Of a stretch of DNA of 64,000 bases, positions 34,813 to 43,644 are shown piece after piece. A model generated the notes under the pieces. That model searched no databases. It was not told the DNA's origin and was given only the letters and a program-made list of their open reading frames with translations. The translations under genes and the position numbers were made by a program. Position 1 is the stretch's first letter; each line of letters starts with the position of its first letter. This DNA comes from Natronococcus sp. CG52 (GTDB taxonomy: Archaea; Halobacteriota; Halobacteria; Halobacteriales; Natrialbaceae): contig NZ_CP099391.1 in NCBI RefSeq assembly GCF_023913515.1, positions 2,666,001 through 2,730,000 of the forward strand, written 5' to 3'.

Positions 34813-36250
34813 TCAGTCCGCGGGCTGTGCCGTTTCGGCGCGGTCCGTCGACGGCACGCCGCGGCCGGTCGCGGCCATCGCGAACAGGACGAGCGGCGAG
34901 AGGAACCCGAACAGGTAGTAGGGCGCGTACTCGAGCGTCGGCACGCCGGTCGCGCCGGCCATGAAGACGCCGCCGGCGTGCCACGGGATCAGCGCGCCGG
35001 TCGGCGTCCCGGCGGCCTCGACGGCCCGGGAGAGTTCGTCGCTGTCCAGATCGAACTCCTCGTAGAGGTTCCGGAGGGTCATCCCCGGGAGCACGATGCT
35101 CATGTACTGCTGGGCGGTGAGCACGTTGATCGCCATGGCGGAGACGCCGGTGCCGGCGATCAGGCTTCCCGAACTCGTCACGCCCTGCGAGAGCCGGTGA
35201 GCGAGCACCGCCAGCACGCCGGTCTTCTCGAGTAGCCCGCCGAGTGCGAGCGCCGCGACGACGACCGTGATCGTCCAGGCCGAACCGGTGAGTCCGCCGG
35301 TCTCGAGGAGACCGTCGACGAGTTCCGAACCGGTCTCGGGCGCGGTTCCGGCCATGAAGACCTCCCAGGCGGGGACGAAGCCGGTTCCCTGAACCAGGAT
35401 CGACGTGACGACGCCGGCGATCGTGCCGACGACGAGGGTCGGAAGCGCCGGGACGCCGCGGAGCGCGAGCCCGAAGGTCACGACGAGCGGGAGGAAAACC
35501 GCCGGCGAAATCGCGTAGCTTCCCTCGAGTGCGGTCTGGATCTCGGCGAGTTGATCCGCGGGAACGGCGCCGCTGGCCTGGAGCCCCGAGCGCGGCGAAG
35601 CCGACCACCGCGATCCCGAACGCGACGGCGGTCCCCGTCCGCATGCGGTTTATGTGGTCGTACAGCGGCGTGTTCGTCACCCCAGCGGCGAGGTTCGTCG
35701 TGTCGGAGAGCGGCGACTGCTTGTCGCCGGCGTACGCCCCCGAGATGACCGCCCCGACGGTCATCGGCGCGGGAATCCCTAGCCCGGAGCCGATCCCGAC
35801 GAACGCGACGCCGAGCGTCCCGACCGTGGTCCACGACGACCCGATCGCGAACGCGACGACGCCTGCGAGGACGGCCGCCGCGGGCAGGAACACCGTCGGC
35901 GTCAGCACCTCGAGGCCGTAGTACATCATCGCCGGGATCGTTCCGGCGTCGACCCAGGTCGCGATGAGCGCGTAGATGGTGAAGAGGATCAGGATCGCCT
36001 GTAGTCCCATCAGGAGGCCGTTGGCGATCCCGTCGTAGAGATCGTCCCACGAGTAGCCGAGGTAGTACCCGAAGGCGCCGACGAACACGATACTCCAGAG
36101 CAGTGGCGCGTGGGGATCGAGTCCGAGCAGCGCGGAGCCGATTCCGAGGAAAGCGACGACGGCGAGCACCGGAACGAGCGCGAGTCGGGCTGACGGCCGT
36201 CGCTCCGGATCCAGCTCGTCGATCGTCGTCGGTGTAAAGTCGCGAGGCAT
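34813..36250 (-). pseudogene. nhaC: NhaC-family Na+/H+ antiporter, interrupted by a frameshift
   Basis: Two minus-strand frames together encode a complete NhaC-type antiporter of about 478 residues. Upstream part: MPRDFTPTTIDELDPERRPS to VVGFAALG, including GSSWTTVGTLGVAFVGIG and GAYAGDKQSPLSDTTNLAAGV, the family's signature. Downstream part resumes LQASGAVPADQLAEIQTALEG to GLALRGVPALP, GLLEKTGVLAVLAHRLSQGV and LIAGTGVSAMAINVLTAQQY. The switch is at the CCCC run 35584-35587 (minus-strand GGGG), where one extra base breaks the frame. It is either a recent mutation or a sequencing error, since all other conserved parts are intact and the promoter is in place. Confidence 0.85.
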
Positions 36251-36271
36251 TAGCCGAGTTATGCCCTGAGG

Positions 36272-36279
36272 GAATAAAA
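36272..36279 (-). promoter_or_regulatory. TATA box of the NhaC-type gene
   Basis: On the minus strand CTTTTATT lies 25 bases before the ATG at 36250. The promoter looks intact although the coding frame is broken. Confidence 0.55.
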
Positions 36280-36432
36280 GTTGACCGAAAGATTACTGCA
36301 AAGCATGCCATTCGGTATCGGAACTCACATTCAGCAGGGACGACACGAGCGCGACGCGGGAGAGATAGCGACGTAACCGCCGCAGCGTCGCTACGGGGTC
36401 GCCGAGTCGACGGAACCGAGCGATTCGTTCGG

Positions 36433-36648
36433 CTACCGGTTCTCGTCGCCTCGATTCTCCCGCGCGTCGGTTCCGTTCTCGGACTCCTGGGACTCCTCCG
36501 AGAGCACGGCCAGGCGCTGCTCCGCGTCGTGCTGGATGTACCCGCTAACGACCGCGAGTACGAGAACGACGAAGACGGGGACCACGACCAGGAGAACGAG
36601 CGCTGCCAGAATCGAGAGCAGGTCGGGGCTGAGAAGCGCGAACCACAT
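36433..36648 (-). CDS. Small single-pass membrane protein
   Basis: A 71-residue protein with one long hydrophobic helix (ILAALVLLVVVPVFVVLVLAV) followed by a charged cytoplasmic-type tail (HDAEQRLAVLSEESQESENG). ATG start, regular codon use. It lies between the NreA and NhaC-type genes on the same strand. No family recognised. Confidence 0.55.
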   Translation of the reverse strand: MWFALLSPDLLSILAALVLLVVVPVFVVLVLAVVSGYIQHDAEQRLAVLSEESQESENGTDARENRGDENR

Positions 36649-36726
36649 ACCGACAGCGACGGGAGCGAACGGGATAGTTCTCCGGATCTCCCGGCGGAAC
36701 GATCGTAGCAGGCCCGCGTTTCCCGC

Positions 36727-38037
36727 TTACTCCGCGTCGGGAGACGCCGAGAACGCGCTGAGATTCGACTGCACGCCGGCCGCGAGTTCCGACTTGCGCC
36801 GCAGACGGCGGTAGGAGATCGGAAGCTGCGTCGTGATCGCCGACACCGCGCCGTGGAACGTCTCGGCTTCGCCGAACTCTCCGTCGAACGCGTTGCGCAC
36901 GCTCTCGCGGACCTGCCAGACGCCGACCGGCGCCCAGTAGTCGTCGCTGACCTCCCGGAGGACGAGACACTTCGCCTGACGGTCGATCGACTCGAGGTAC
37001 TCCAGGGCCCCGAGTCGGGCGGCGTAGTACGCGCCGGCGGTTTCCTCGACGTAGCTAGAGCGCCCCTCGTATCCCTCCGAGGCGCTCTGAAGCCAGATAT
37101 CGTCGTCAGGATTGGGGTTCCAGATGCTGCCGGGCGCCTTCATCTCGACGAGTTCGAACTCCCAGCTGCCGGGCGCGAGCACGACCCAGTACCGGTTGCC
37201 CATGTACTCGTTCTCCCAGACCTGCACCTCGTCGATGCTCGGTGCGTTCCGGATGCGTCCGCGCAGGAACTGGCCGACCGTGTCGTCGACCGCCGTGATC
37301 GACCAGCGCGTCGGGACGAGCCGTCGCTGGTCGCTCTCGCCGAGCGCGCCCGCAGAGAGGATCGAGTTGATCTCGTAGACGTCGAACCCGCGTCGGTAGA
37401 GGTAGGTCATCGCGCCCTGGGCCTGCCAGTCGTCGTCCTCGAGGGTCTTCTTCACCGGTTTGGGAACGTAGGGGTTCTCCCGGAGTTCGGCGTTCCGGGC
37501 GTTCGCTCGCGGACCCCGCGGCGTGGCGACGTCCGTTCCCGGGTCCAGTCCGAGGTTCGGTTTGTCGCTGAGACCGATCTCGAGGTCGACGGGTCGATCC
37601 GCGATGGCGACCTCGCGCTGGACGCCGACGAAGCCGTCCCAGCTGTCGTGGACGTTCGGCGCCAGCCGGCTCGCGATGCTCGGCGAGTCGACGTTCGCGC
37701 GCTTGTTCGAATTCAACAGCCCGGTCCGGCGCTGGAGCACGTCGTCGATCGCGTACCCCTGCCGGTACCACTCGCCGTCGGTGACGTAGGATTCGGCGTC
37801 GTCCTCGTCGCCGACCGGCGAGAGCACCCCGATCGGAATGTCGGGGTAGTTCGATCGCCCGACGAATATCGAGGGCGCCGTCGAGCCCACGAGCGTATCA
37901 CCCGACAGCGCCTGCTCGAAATTTCGTTCGAACTCCTCGAGGTGGTCCGTGATCGCGTAGGATTTCTCCTTTGCGAGGCGCCGCCGCTCGGCCTCCTCGT
38001 CGGGTTCGAGGCTCTCGATGTAGTCGTCGAGGCGCAT
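36727..38037 (-). CDS. nreA: DNA repair protein NreA
   Basis: Archaeal Nre-family repair protein of 436 residues. It starts MRLDDYIESLEPDEEAERRRLAKEKSYAITDHL, and the conserved core includes PSIFVGRSNYPDIPIGVLSPVG, the RTGLLNSNKRANV segment and MGNRYWVVLAPGSWEFELVEMKAPGS. The extreme C terminus has QSNLSAF, matching the PCNA-interacting QxxLxxF box described for NreA. NreA acts in mitomycin C-type damage repair with PCNA in Archaea. Divergent from the antiporter gene at 38.1 kb. Confidence 0.92.
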   Translation of the reverse strand: MRLDDYIESLEPDEEAERRRLAKEKSYAITDHLEEFERNFEQALSGDTLVGSTAPSIFVGRSNYPDIPIGVLSPVGDEDDAESYVTDGEWYRQGYAIDDVLQRRTGLLNSNKRANVDSPSIASRLAPNVHDSWDGFVGVQREVAIADRPVDLEIGLSDKPNLGLDPGTDVATPRGPRANARNAELRENPYVPKPVKKTLEDDDWQAQGAMTYLYRRGFDVYEINSILSAGALGESDQRRLVPTRWSITAVDDTVGQFLRGRIRNAPSIDEVQVWENEYMGNRYWVVLAPGSWEFELVEMKAPGSIWNPNPDDDIWLQSASEGYEGRSSYVEETAGAYYAARLGALEYLESIDRQAKCLVLREVSDDYWAPVGVWQVRESVRNAFDGEFGEAETFHGAVSAITTQLPISYRRLRRKSELAAGVQSNLSAFSASPDAE

Positions 38038-38123
38038 CCGATGAGGGTTAGAACCGCGCAGATTTGAATGTTGAGTTCCGGACGTCCGCGGCGGCTCGTC
38101 GAGACGCTCTCGTCCGAGACGTT

Positions 38124-40004
38124 ATGTACGGAGACGTGGAGGAGAGCCGTATATCCGTGGAGATTCTCCCAGTTGTGGTCGGAATCCTGGCGCTCGGCGT
38201 CGGCGCACAGGTGATCGCAAAGCATCTTCAGGTACCGAGCGTGCTCTTTCTTATCGTCATCGGCGTCGTCGTCGGTCCCGAGGGGCTCGGGTTCGTCACC
38301 ATCGACACCTTCGGCGAGGGGCTCTCCACGGTCGTCGGCGTCAGCGTCGCCATCATCATCTTCGACGGCGCCTTTCACCTCCGCCGGGAGAAACTCGAAC
38401 AGACGCCACAGACGGTCCTCAAGATGGCGACGATCGGCGCGGCGCTGGCGTTCGTCGGGACGGCAGTCGCGGTTCGGTTCTTTCTCGGCACCACGTGGGA
38501 CGTCGCCTTCCTGATCGGCGCGCTGTTGATCGCGACCGGGCCGACGGTAATCACGCCACTGCTCGAGGTGCTCACGATCCGAACGCACGTCGAGGCCGCT
38601 CTCGAAGCGGAGGGGATCATCAACGACGTGACCGCCGCCGTTCTCGCGATCGTCATCTTCGAGGTCCTCGTCGTCGGAGACGCGCCGGAACTGATCCCGC
38701 CAGCGTTTCTCCAGCGGCTGGCCTCGGGCATCGGTATCGGCATCGTCGTCGCCGCCGTCGTCTGGACCCTGCTCGTCCACGCCAGGCCGCCGGCTGGCAA
38801 CGCGCCGCAGATGGCGCGGCTGGTGACGCTCGTCGGCGCGCTCGTCGCGTTCGGTCTCGCCGAGTCGGTGTTCTCCGAGACCGGCGTTGCCGCGGCCGCG
38901 ACCGCCGGGTTCGTCCTCGGGAACGTCGACCTTCCCCACCGCGGAGAAATCCTCGAGTTCAACCGGGATCTCACGCTGATCGTGCTCTCGTTCGTCTTCA
39001 TCTCGCTCGCGGCGCTGATCGACTTCGACTCGCTGATCGGGCTCGGAACCGGCGGCATCGCCGTCGTCGTCGCAGTTACGCTCTTCGTGCGACCGATTCT
39101 CGTCGCTCTCTCGGCGACGGACCGTCAGTTCAGCCGCGACGAACGCCTGTTCCTCTCCTTCGTCGGTCCTCGCGGCATCATCCCGGCGTCGGTGGCGACG
39201 CTGTTCGCCATCGAACTCGAGGCTGCCGGGCAGTTCGAAGCCGCACAGACGCTCGCGGGAACCGTCTTTCTCGTGATCTTCATCACCGTCGTGCTGCAGG
39301 CGGGTTTCGCCCGCCAGATCGCGGACTACTTCGAGGTCATTCCAATGCGCACCATCATCATCGGGGGCGGTCGGATCGGCCGGGCGCTCGCCACACGGCT
39401 GGAGAAACGCGGCGAAAACGTCGTCCTGGTCGACGAGGAGCCTGCGATCGTCGACGACCTTCGCCAGGACGGGTTCGTCGCCCACGAGGGCGACGGGACC
39501 GACGACGAAACGCTGCGGGCTGCGGGCATCGAGGACGCCAGGATCACGGTCGCGACGACGGCGGACGACGACACGAATCTGCTGGTCTGTCAGCTCGCAC
39601 GGACGAAGTACGAGGTCGAGACGGTCCTCGCTCGCGTCAACACGCCCGACAACGTCGACGCCTTCGAGACGCTGGGCGTCCGTGCGATCGACGTTTCGAG
39701 CGCGACCGCGTGGTCGATCGACAATCAGATCGAGCGGCCCGCACTCGCCAAGTGGATGACCGAACTCGGAGAGGGCCACGACGCCCAGGAGATCACGATT
39801 ACCGCTGCAGATCTCGACGGCTCGACCATCGCCGATCTCGACGCCGAGATCCCCGACGGCTGTATCGTCGCCGTCATCGCTCGCGACGGAGAGACCTCCG
39901 TTCCCGGCGCCGACACCGTGCTCGAGGAGGGGGACAAGGTGACGTTTCTCGGTCGCGAAGAAGCGGTCAGGGCGGCCGTCCGTCGGTTTCACCCTCACGA
40001 CTGA
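38124..40004 (+). CDS. Cation/proton antiporter with C-terminal RCK (TrkA-N/TrkA-C) domains
   Basis: Monovalent cation:proton antiporter of 626 residues. Residues 10-395 are a CPA-type membrane domain ([68 protein letters not shown] with the ND-type motif, [20 protein letters not shown]). From about 408 a Rossmann RCK domain begins [23 protein letters not shown], with [11 protein letters not shown] and the TrkA-C domain at the end ([20 protein letters not shown]). Na+ or K+ efflux gated by nucleotide is likely. ATG 38124 is used; GTG 38136 is an alternative. Confidence 0.9.
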   Translation: MYGDVEESRISVEILPVVVGILALGVGAQVIAKHLQVPSVLFLIVIGVVVGPEGLGFVTIDTFGEGLSTVVGVSVAIIIFDGAFHLRREKLEQTPQTVLKMATIGAALAFVGTAVAVRFFLGTTWDVAFLIGALLIATGPTVITPLLEVLTIRTHVEAALEAEGIINDVTAAVLAIVIFEVLVVGDAPELIPPAFLQRLASGIGIGIVVAAVVWTLLVHARPPAGNAPQMARLVTLVGALVAFGLAESVFSETGVAAAATAGFVLGNVDLPHRGEILEFNRDLTLIVLSFVFISLAALIDFDSLIGLGTGGIAVVVAVTLFVRPILVALSATDRQFSRDERLFLSFVGPRGIIPASVATLFAIELEAAGQFEAAQTLAGTVFLVIFITVVLQAGFARQIADYFEVIPMRTIIIGGGRIGRALATRLEKRGENVVLVDEEPAIVDDLRQDGFVAHEGDGTDDETLRAAGIEDARITVATTADDDTNLLVCQLARTKYEVETVLARVNTPDNVDAFETLGVRAIDVSSATAWSIDNQIERPALAKWMTELGEGHDAQEITITAADLDGSTIADLDAEIPDGCIVAVIARDGETSVPGADTVLEEGDKVTFLGREEAVRAAVRRFHPHD

Positions 40005-40081
40005 GCGAACGGGGACGCCGGCGCCACGCCTCCGAGTATCGAAAGACAACGGTTAAAAGCGCCGGGCAAAAAGGGAGGAGT

Positions 40082-40261
40082 ATGAGTACGACGGACGAGC
40101 AGGACAGACGCTCCTGCGTTTCCTGTGGGATCAACATCGCTGGCACGAACGCCGCCGCGTTCAAGTGTCCCGACTGCGGAACGCGCGTCTTCCGCTGTGC
40201 CAAGTGCCGCAAGCAGAGCAACCTCTACGAGTGCCCCGACTGCGGATTTACCGGACCCTGA
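40082..40261 (+). CDS. HVO_2753-family zinc-finger protein
   Basis: A 59-residue protein with four CxxC-type knuckles: [32 protein letters not shown] and [11 protein letters not shown], forming two zinc sites. The family is characteristically placed directly before EF-1beta, as here (12 bases). TATA GGTTAAAAG (about 40050-40058) and a purine-rich GGAGGAG just before the ATG are visible, unusual because most genes here seem leaderless. A role near translation is inferred from this conserved neighbourhood; Haloferax HVO_2753 mutants are known to have biofilm/swarming defects. Confidence 0.9.
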   Translation: MSTTDEQDRRSCVSCGINIAGTNAAAFKCPDCGTRVFRCAKCRKQSNLYECPDCGFTGP

Positions 40262-40273
40262 GGGACGATCGAT

Positions 40274-40540
40274 ATGGGAAAAGTAGCTGCCAAAATCAAG
40301 GTCATGCCGGACAGCCCCGAGATCGACCTGGACGCGCTCCAGGAGCGCCTCGAGAGCAGTCTCCCCGAAGGCGCGAAGATTAACGGCGTCGAACGCGAGG
40401 ACGTCGCGTTCGGACTCATCGCCCTCTACCCCACCGTGATCGTCCCCGACGGATCGGGCGGCACGGAAGCCGTCGAGGAGAACTTCTCGGACGTCGACGG
40501 CGTCGAGAGCGTCGGCGTCGAGAACGTCGGCCGTATCTAA
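40274..40540 (+). CDS. ef1b: Translation elongation factor 1-beta
   Basis: Guanine-nucleotide exchange factor for EF-1alpha, 88 residues, the usual archaeal length. It begins [58 protein letters not shown] in overall order and ends [15 protein letters not shown], the ferredoxin-like fold of the family. Cotranscribed with the zinc-finger gene before it. A T-run follows 8-14 bases after the stop. Confidence 0.95.
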   Translation: MGKVAAKIKVMPDSPEIDLDALQERLESSLPEGAKINGVEREDVAFGLIALYPTVIVPDGSGGTEAVEENFSDVDGVESVGVENVGRI

Positions 40541-40547
40541 CGCGGCT

Positions 40548-40554
40548 GTTTTTC
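40548..40554 (+). terminator. T-run after EF-1beta
   Basis: GTTTTTC on the plus strand just after the stop, typical of archaeal T-tract termination. The next gene converges. Confidence 0.45.
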
Positions 40555-40623
40555 GTTCGGCCGCTCGAAACGAGTCGAGCGACGGCCGTCGACTGCAGGT
40601 CGTCGCGGTTAGCGGTCCGGAAC

Positions 40624-41820
40624 TCACGCTCCGCGATCGGCGATCGCCGGAAGCGTGAACGAGAACGTCGTGCCCTCGTCGGGCTCGGAGTCGACCCGGA
40701 TCTCGCCGCCGTGACGCTCGACGATGCGACGACAGAGCGCTAACCCGATCCCGGTTCCCGGCTCCTCCTCGTGACTGTGGAGCCGCTGAAACACCTCGAA
40801 AATCCGATCGGCGTCCGCCGGGTCGATGCCGACGCCCTCGTCGCGGATCGAAATCCGCCACTCGTCGCTCCGTCTCTCGGCCGCAACGTGAACGCGAGGA
40901 GGTTCGTCGCCGCTGTACTTGATCGCGTTACTGAGCAGGTTCTGGAACAGCTGGCGCAGTTGGCTGGCGTCGCCCTCGACGCGGGGAAGGGTCTCGACGG
41001 TGATCGCGGCGTCCGCCTCCGCGATCTGCATCTGAAGGTCCGACTGCACGTTCTCGAGCACGACGTCCAGCTCGACCGGTTCGAACGGATCGCCCCGCGT
41101 GTCGACGCGCGAGTACTCGAGCAAGCCGTCGATCATCTCGCGCATCCGCTCGGCGCCGTCGACGGCGAACGCGAGAAACTCCTCCCCGTCCTCGTCGAGC
41201 GCGTCGCCGTACCGGTCCCCGATGAGCGTGAGGTAACTCCTGATCATCCGCAGGGGCTCCTGGAGGTCGTGGGAAGCCGCGTACGCGAACTGCTCCAGTC
41301 GTTCGTTCGACGCCGCGAGCTCGTCGTTGGCCGTCTCGAGTCGCCTCACGACGTTCTCGAGTTCCGCCTCCGTCCGCCGCAGTTTCTGGTTCCGCAGTTC
41401 GACCTCGAGCGCGCGCGTTTTGGCTAGTCCGCCGTACAGCCCGATGCCGAACCCCGCAACGCTGCCGAACGCGGTGAACACGAGGGAGGCCCGGTACGGT
41501 TCAGTGATACTCTCACCCGGCTCGAACTGGTAGAGCGCGAGGCTACCGAGCATCAACCCGAGGCCGGCGAAGCACCAGCCGACAACCGTCGAGTAGAACT
41601 CGGGACGAACGCCGGACCGGGGTAGCCGATAGCCGCCGTACAGAAGTACGGCGCCGGGAGCGCCGATGAAGAAGAAAATGAGGAGGATGGTCGAGACGAG
41701 CCTGCCATCGGAGAGCTGCGTGAACGCCCAGCCGACGGCGAGCGCGATGTACAGTCCGCCGAGAGCCGGAACGATTCGCCACCCGCCGAGCTCGGACACG
41801 AGGCGTTCCCACGGGGCCAT
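40624..41820 (-). CDS. Membrane-bound sensor histidine kinase
   Basis: A 398-residue kinase. Four N-terminal helices (about 15-130: IVPALGGLYIALAVGWAF, VSTILLIFFFIGAPGAVLLYGG, STVVGWCFAGLGLMLGSLALY, VFTAFGSVAGFGIGLYGG) form a membrane sensor without an extra PAS domain. A coiled coil (LRRTEAELENVVRRLETANDEL) leads to the H-box FAYAASHDLQEPLRMI with the phospho-His near 184; N-box LLSNAIKYS near 298; G1 DEGVGIDPADADRIFEVF; G2 GTGIGLALCRRIVERHGG. No response regulator is adjacent, so it is an orphan. Confidence 0.92.
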   Translation of the reverse strand: MAPWERLVSELGGWRIVPALGGLYIALAVGWAFTQLSDGRLVSTILLIFFFIGAPGAVLLYGGYRLPRSGVRPEFYSTVVGWCFAGLGLMLGSLALYQFEPGESITEPYRASLVFTAFGSVAGFGIGLYGGLAKTRALEVELRNQKLRRTEAELENVVRRLETANDELAASNERLEQFAYAASHDLQEPLRMIRSYLTLIGDRYGDALDEDGEEFLAFAVDGAERMREMIDGLLEYSRVDTRGDPFEPVELDVVLENVQSDLQMQIAEADAAITVETLPRVEGDASQLRQLFQNLLSNAIKYSGDEPPRVHVAAERRSDEWRISIRDEGVGIDPADADRIFEVFQRLHSHEEEPGTGIGLALCRRIVERHGGEIRVDSEPDEGTTFSFTLPAIADRGA

Positions 41821-41970
41821 TGACGTTACTCGGTGAACGGCACATTTGAGGGTTATGGCGGAGAAGCGTCCCGCATTCGTCGTTTCCCTCGAGGCGGAGC
41901 GCCGCTTTCGGCCGCGCGTCGCCCCGCGTCTCTCGTCCGTCCGCGGATCCCGCGGGGGCGAACCGTTCGG

Positions 41971-42645
41971 TCAGTCGATCGTTCGCTTCGACTCGGGATC
42001 GACGGCGGTGAGGTACTGCTCGAGCAGATCAGGAAACTCCCGGCCGCGGATGTACCGCAGGCCGAAGTCCTCGGTCCAGTCGACGATCCCGCGGTCCTCG
42101 GTGACGACCCCGGCGTCGAGTTCGCGGGCGAGAATCAGGAGGTCGAAGTCCTCCCGGGAGTCGAGGACGCCGGTTCGCATCGCGCCGCGGTACTTGTCGC
42201 GGAGTTCCGAAATCACCGCGTCGATTTCGGTCTTGTAGTCGTGGTCGTCGAGGGGTTCGTCGCCGCGCTGTTCGGCCCGGCGGACCGCCTTCTCGGAGAC
42301 GCGGAGGCCGCGGTCGACCCGGTCGCTCATCTCGTCGACGAAGCTGTAGACGACGTTCGCGGGGATCGACACCGCGTACCGATCGGGGTGTTTTCGGATG
42401 ACCCAGGTGTTGAGTTTCGAGAACACCTCGTCGTCGACGCCGCGGTGCTCGAGCATCGTGGTGAGTTCGTCGTGGATCGTCGGCGGGACGTAACACGAGA
42501 TACCGAGGTTGAGACGCGCGTTCGCGATCAACTCGAGCAGCCTGAGCACGGCCTCCTCGAGCGACTCGTCGTCGTGGCGGATCTCCTCGGTGATGAACAC
42601 CGACGTGTCGAGGACGAATCGCTGTTTGAACGCCTCGATGGACAT
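41971..42645 (-). CDS. RNA ligase partner protein (PIN-domain, TIGR03875)
   Basis: Predicted PIN-fold nuclease of 224 residues, belonging to the 'RNA ligase partner' family that co-occurs with the archaeal homodimeric RNA ligase. [18 protein letters not shown] holds the first acidic residue; [23 protein letters not shown] and [25 protein letters not shown] carry the remaining acidic residues of the PIN active site. ATG 42645 ([10 protein letters not shown]) fits the family; an extension to 42729 is not supported. The ligase gene is 1 kb away, oppositely oriented. The biochemical role of the partner is not established. Confidence 0.88.
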   Translation of the reverse strand: MSIEAFKQRFVLDTSVFITEEIRHDDESLEEAVLRLLELIANARLNLGISCYVPPTIHDELTTMLEHRGVDDEVFSKLNTWVIRKHPDRYAVSIPANVVYSFVDEMSDRVDRGLRVSEKAVRRAEQRGDEPLDDHDYKTEIDAVISELRDKYRGAMRTGVLDSREDFDLLILARELDAGVVTEDRGIVDWTEDFGLRYIRGREFPDLLEQYLTAVDPESKRTID

Positions 42646-42697
42646 GGACGAACGTAGGACGCCGAGCAGGAAATAGGTGGGTTGCAGGGACGAAGCG

Positions 42698-43138
42698 TTA
42701 GCGCTCGTCCGCGTTCGGCCCTCGAGCACCGAGGTCGGCGTCGGAGATCATCTGTGCGCCCGTCGCCGAGAGGTCGACCGTGACGTCCTCGTGGACGGCC
42801 TTGCTGATCTCGTCGACGTTGCCCGCGAGCACCGTCAGAACGTCCTGCGGTTCGACGTAGATGAGCATGTTCCCGTCCGGCCCCTCCGTCACGAGTTGCA
42901 GGTCGTTGAGGACGATCTGGTCGTTCTGGATCGTCGCCGAGACGACGGGTAGCGCCTCCGGCTTGCCCGGATCGTTCTCCGTGACTCGCCGGATGACGAC
43001 CTCGTCGAGGTCGATGATTTCCTTGTGCTCCCGGATTCGCTCGGCGCAGTTGACCATGTCGTTGATGACCTGCGTCCGCTGCTCGTTGCCGTGGTCGCCC
43101 TCGAGACAGTGCTGGCAGACGCGGAGTTCGATTCGCAT
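42698..43138 (-). CDS. Conserved hypothetical protein with N-terminal Cys/His site
   Basis: A 146-residue protein of unrecognised family. The start [23 protein letters not shown] contains a CxxC plus nearby His, a possible metal or nucleic-acid site; it is followed by helix [18 protein letters not shown], several beta strands ([36 protein letters not shown]) and an acidic tail. It precedes the PIN-type RNA-ligase partner by 52 bases on the same strand, so cotranscription is likely. It therefore merits attention as a possible third component of the RNA-repair locus. Confidence 0.65.
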   Translation of the reverse strand: MRIELRVCQHCLEGDHGNEQRTQVINDMVNCAERIREHKEIIDLDEVVIRRVTENDPGKPEALPVVSATIQNDQIVLNDLQLVTEGPDGNMLIYVEPQDVLTVLAGNVDEISKAVHEDVTVDLSATGAQMISDADLGARGPNADER

Positions 43139-43238
43139 ACGCTCGAGTATTCGCTGGACGCCGATGAGAATTCCGCTTCAACACCCGCGATTACGGTTCG
43201 GCTTCGCGTTCCGATCGTCGAGTCCTCGGGGAGGAAAA

Positions 43239-43244
43239 TTTATG
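43239..43244 (+). promoter_or_regulatory. TATA box of the zinc-ribbon membrane protein gene
   Basis: AAATTTATG is centred about 27 bases before GTG 43269, consistent with a leaderless transcript and supporting GTG as start. Confidence 0.55.
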
Positions 43245-43268
43245 TGTGTCGTCTAACTAGTCCGAGCC

Positions 43269-43589
43269 GTGACCGTTCGAGCCGGCTTACAGGCGATCGG
43301 GCTCCTCACCGCGATCTACCTGCTGTTCTTGACGTTCGCCGCACTGGGTCCTCTCGGCTGGCTGTTCTTCGGAGCGCTGCTCGTGATCGGTCTCGTACAG
43401 GGGTACCGCGGCCGTACTCGAGAGGGAGTCGCCGAAGACGGCGAGACCGGCTACTGTCCCGAGTGCGGGGCGCCGATCGCACCGGATTCGGAGCACGGTT
43501 CTGACGCCAGATCGGTGAACTGTGACGCGTGTGGCGCGCCGAACGATCCGAAACGAACGACCTGTGAGTACTGCGACGCGACGCTGTAA
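43269..43589 (+). CDS. Membrane protein with C-terminal zinc ribbons
   Basis: A 106-residue protein: two closely spaced hydrophobic helices (AGLQAIGLLTAIYLLFLTF; LGPLGWLFFGALLVIGLVQGY) then GYCPECGAPIAPDSEHG and NCDACGAPNDPKRTTCEYCDATL, i.e. four CxxC pairs that would bind two zinc ions in the cytoplasm. GTG start. It lies directly before the RNA ligase (55 bases, its own TATA between), so it may be an accidental neighbour. Confidence 0.75.
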   Translation: MTVRAGLQAIGLLTAIYLLFLTFAALGPLGWLFFGALLVIGLVQGYRGRTREGVAEDGETGYCPECGAPIAPDSEHGSDARSVNCDACGAPNDPKRTTCEYCDATL

Positions 43590-43612
43590 CTGTTCCCGCT
43601 CGAGCGCCCGGT

Positions 43613-43620
43613 GATTATAC
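43613..43620 (+). promoter_or_regulatory. TATA box of the RNA ligase gene
   Basis: GATTATAC lies about 28 bases before ATG 43645. Confidence 0.55.
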
Positions 43621-43644
43621 TGCTCGTCGTGGTAGCCGTCTCTG

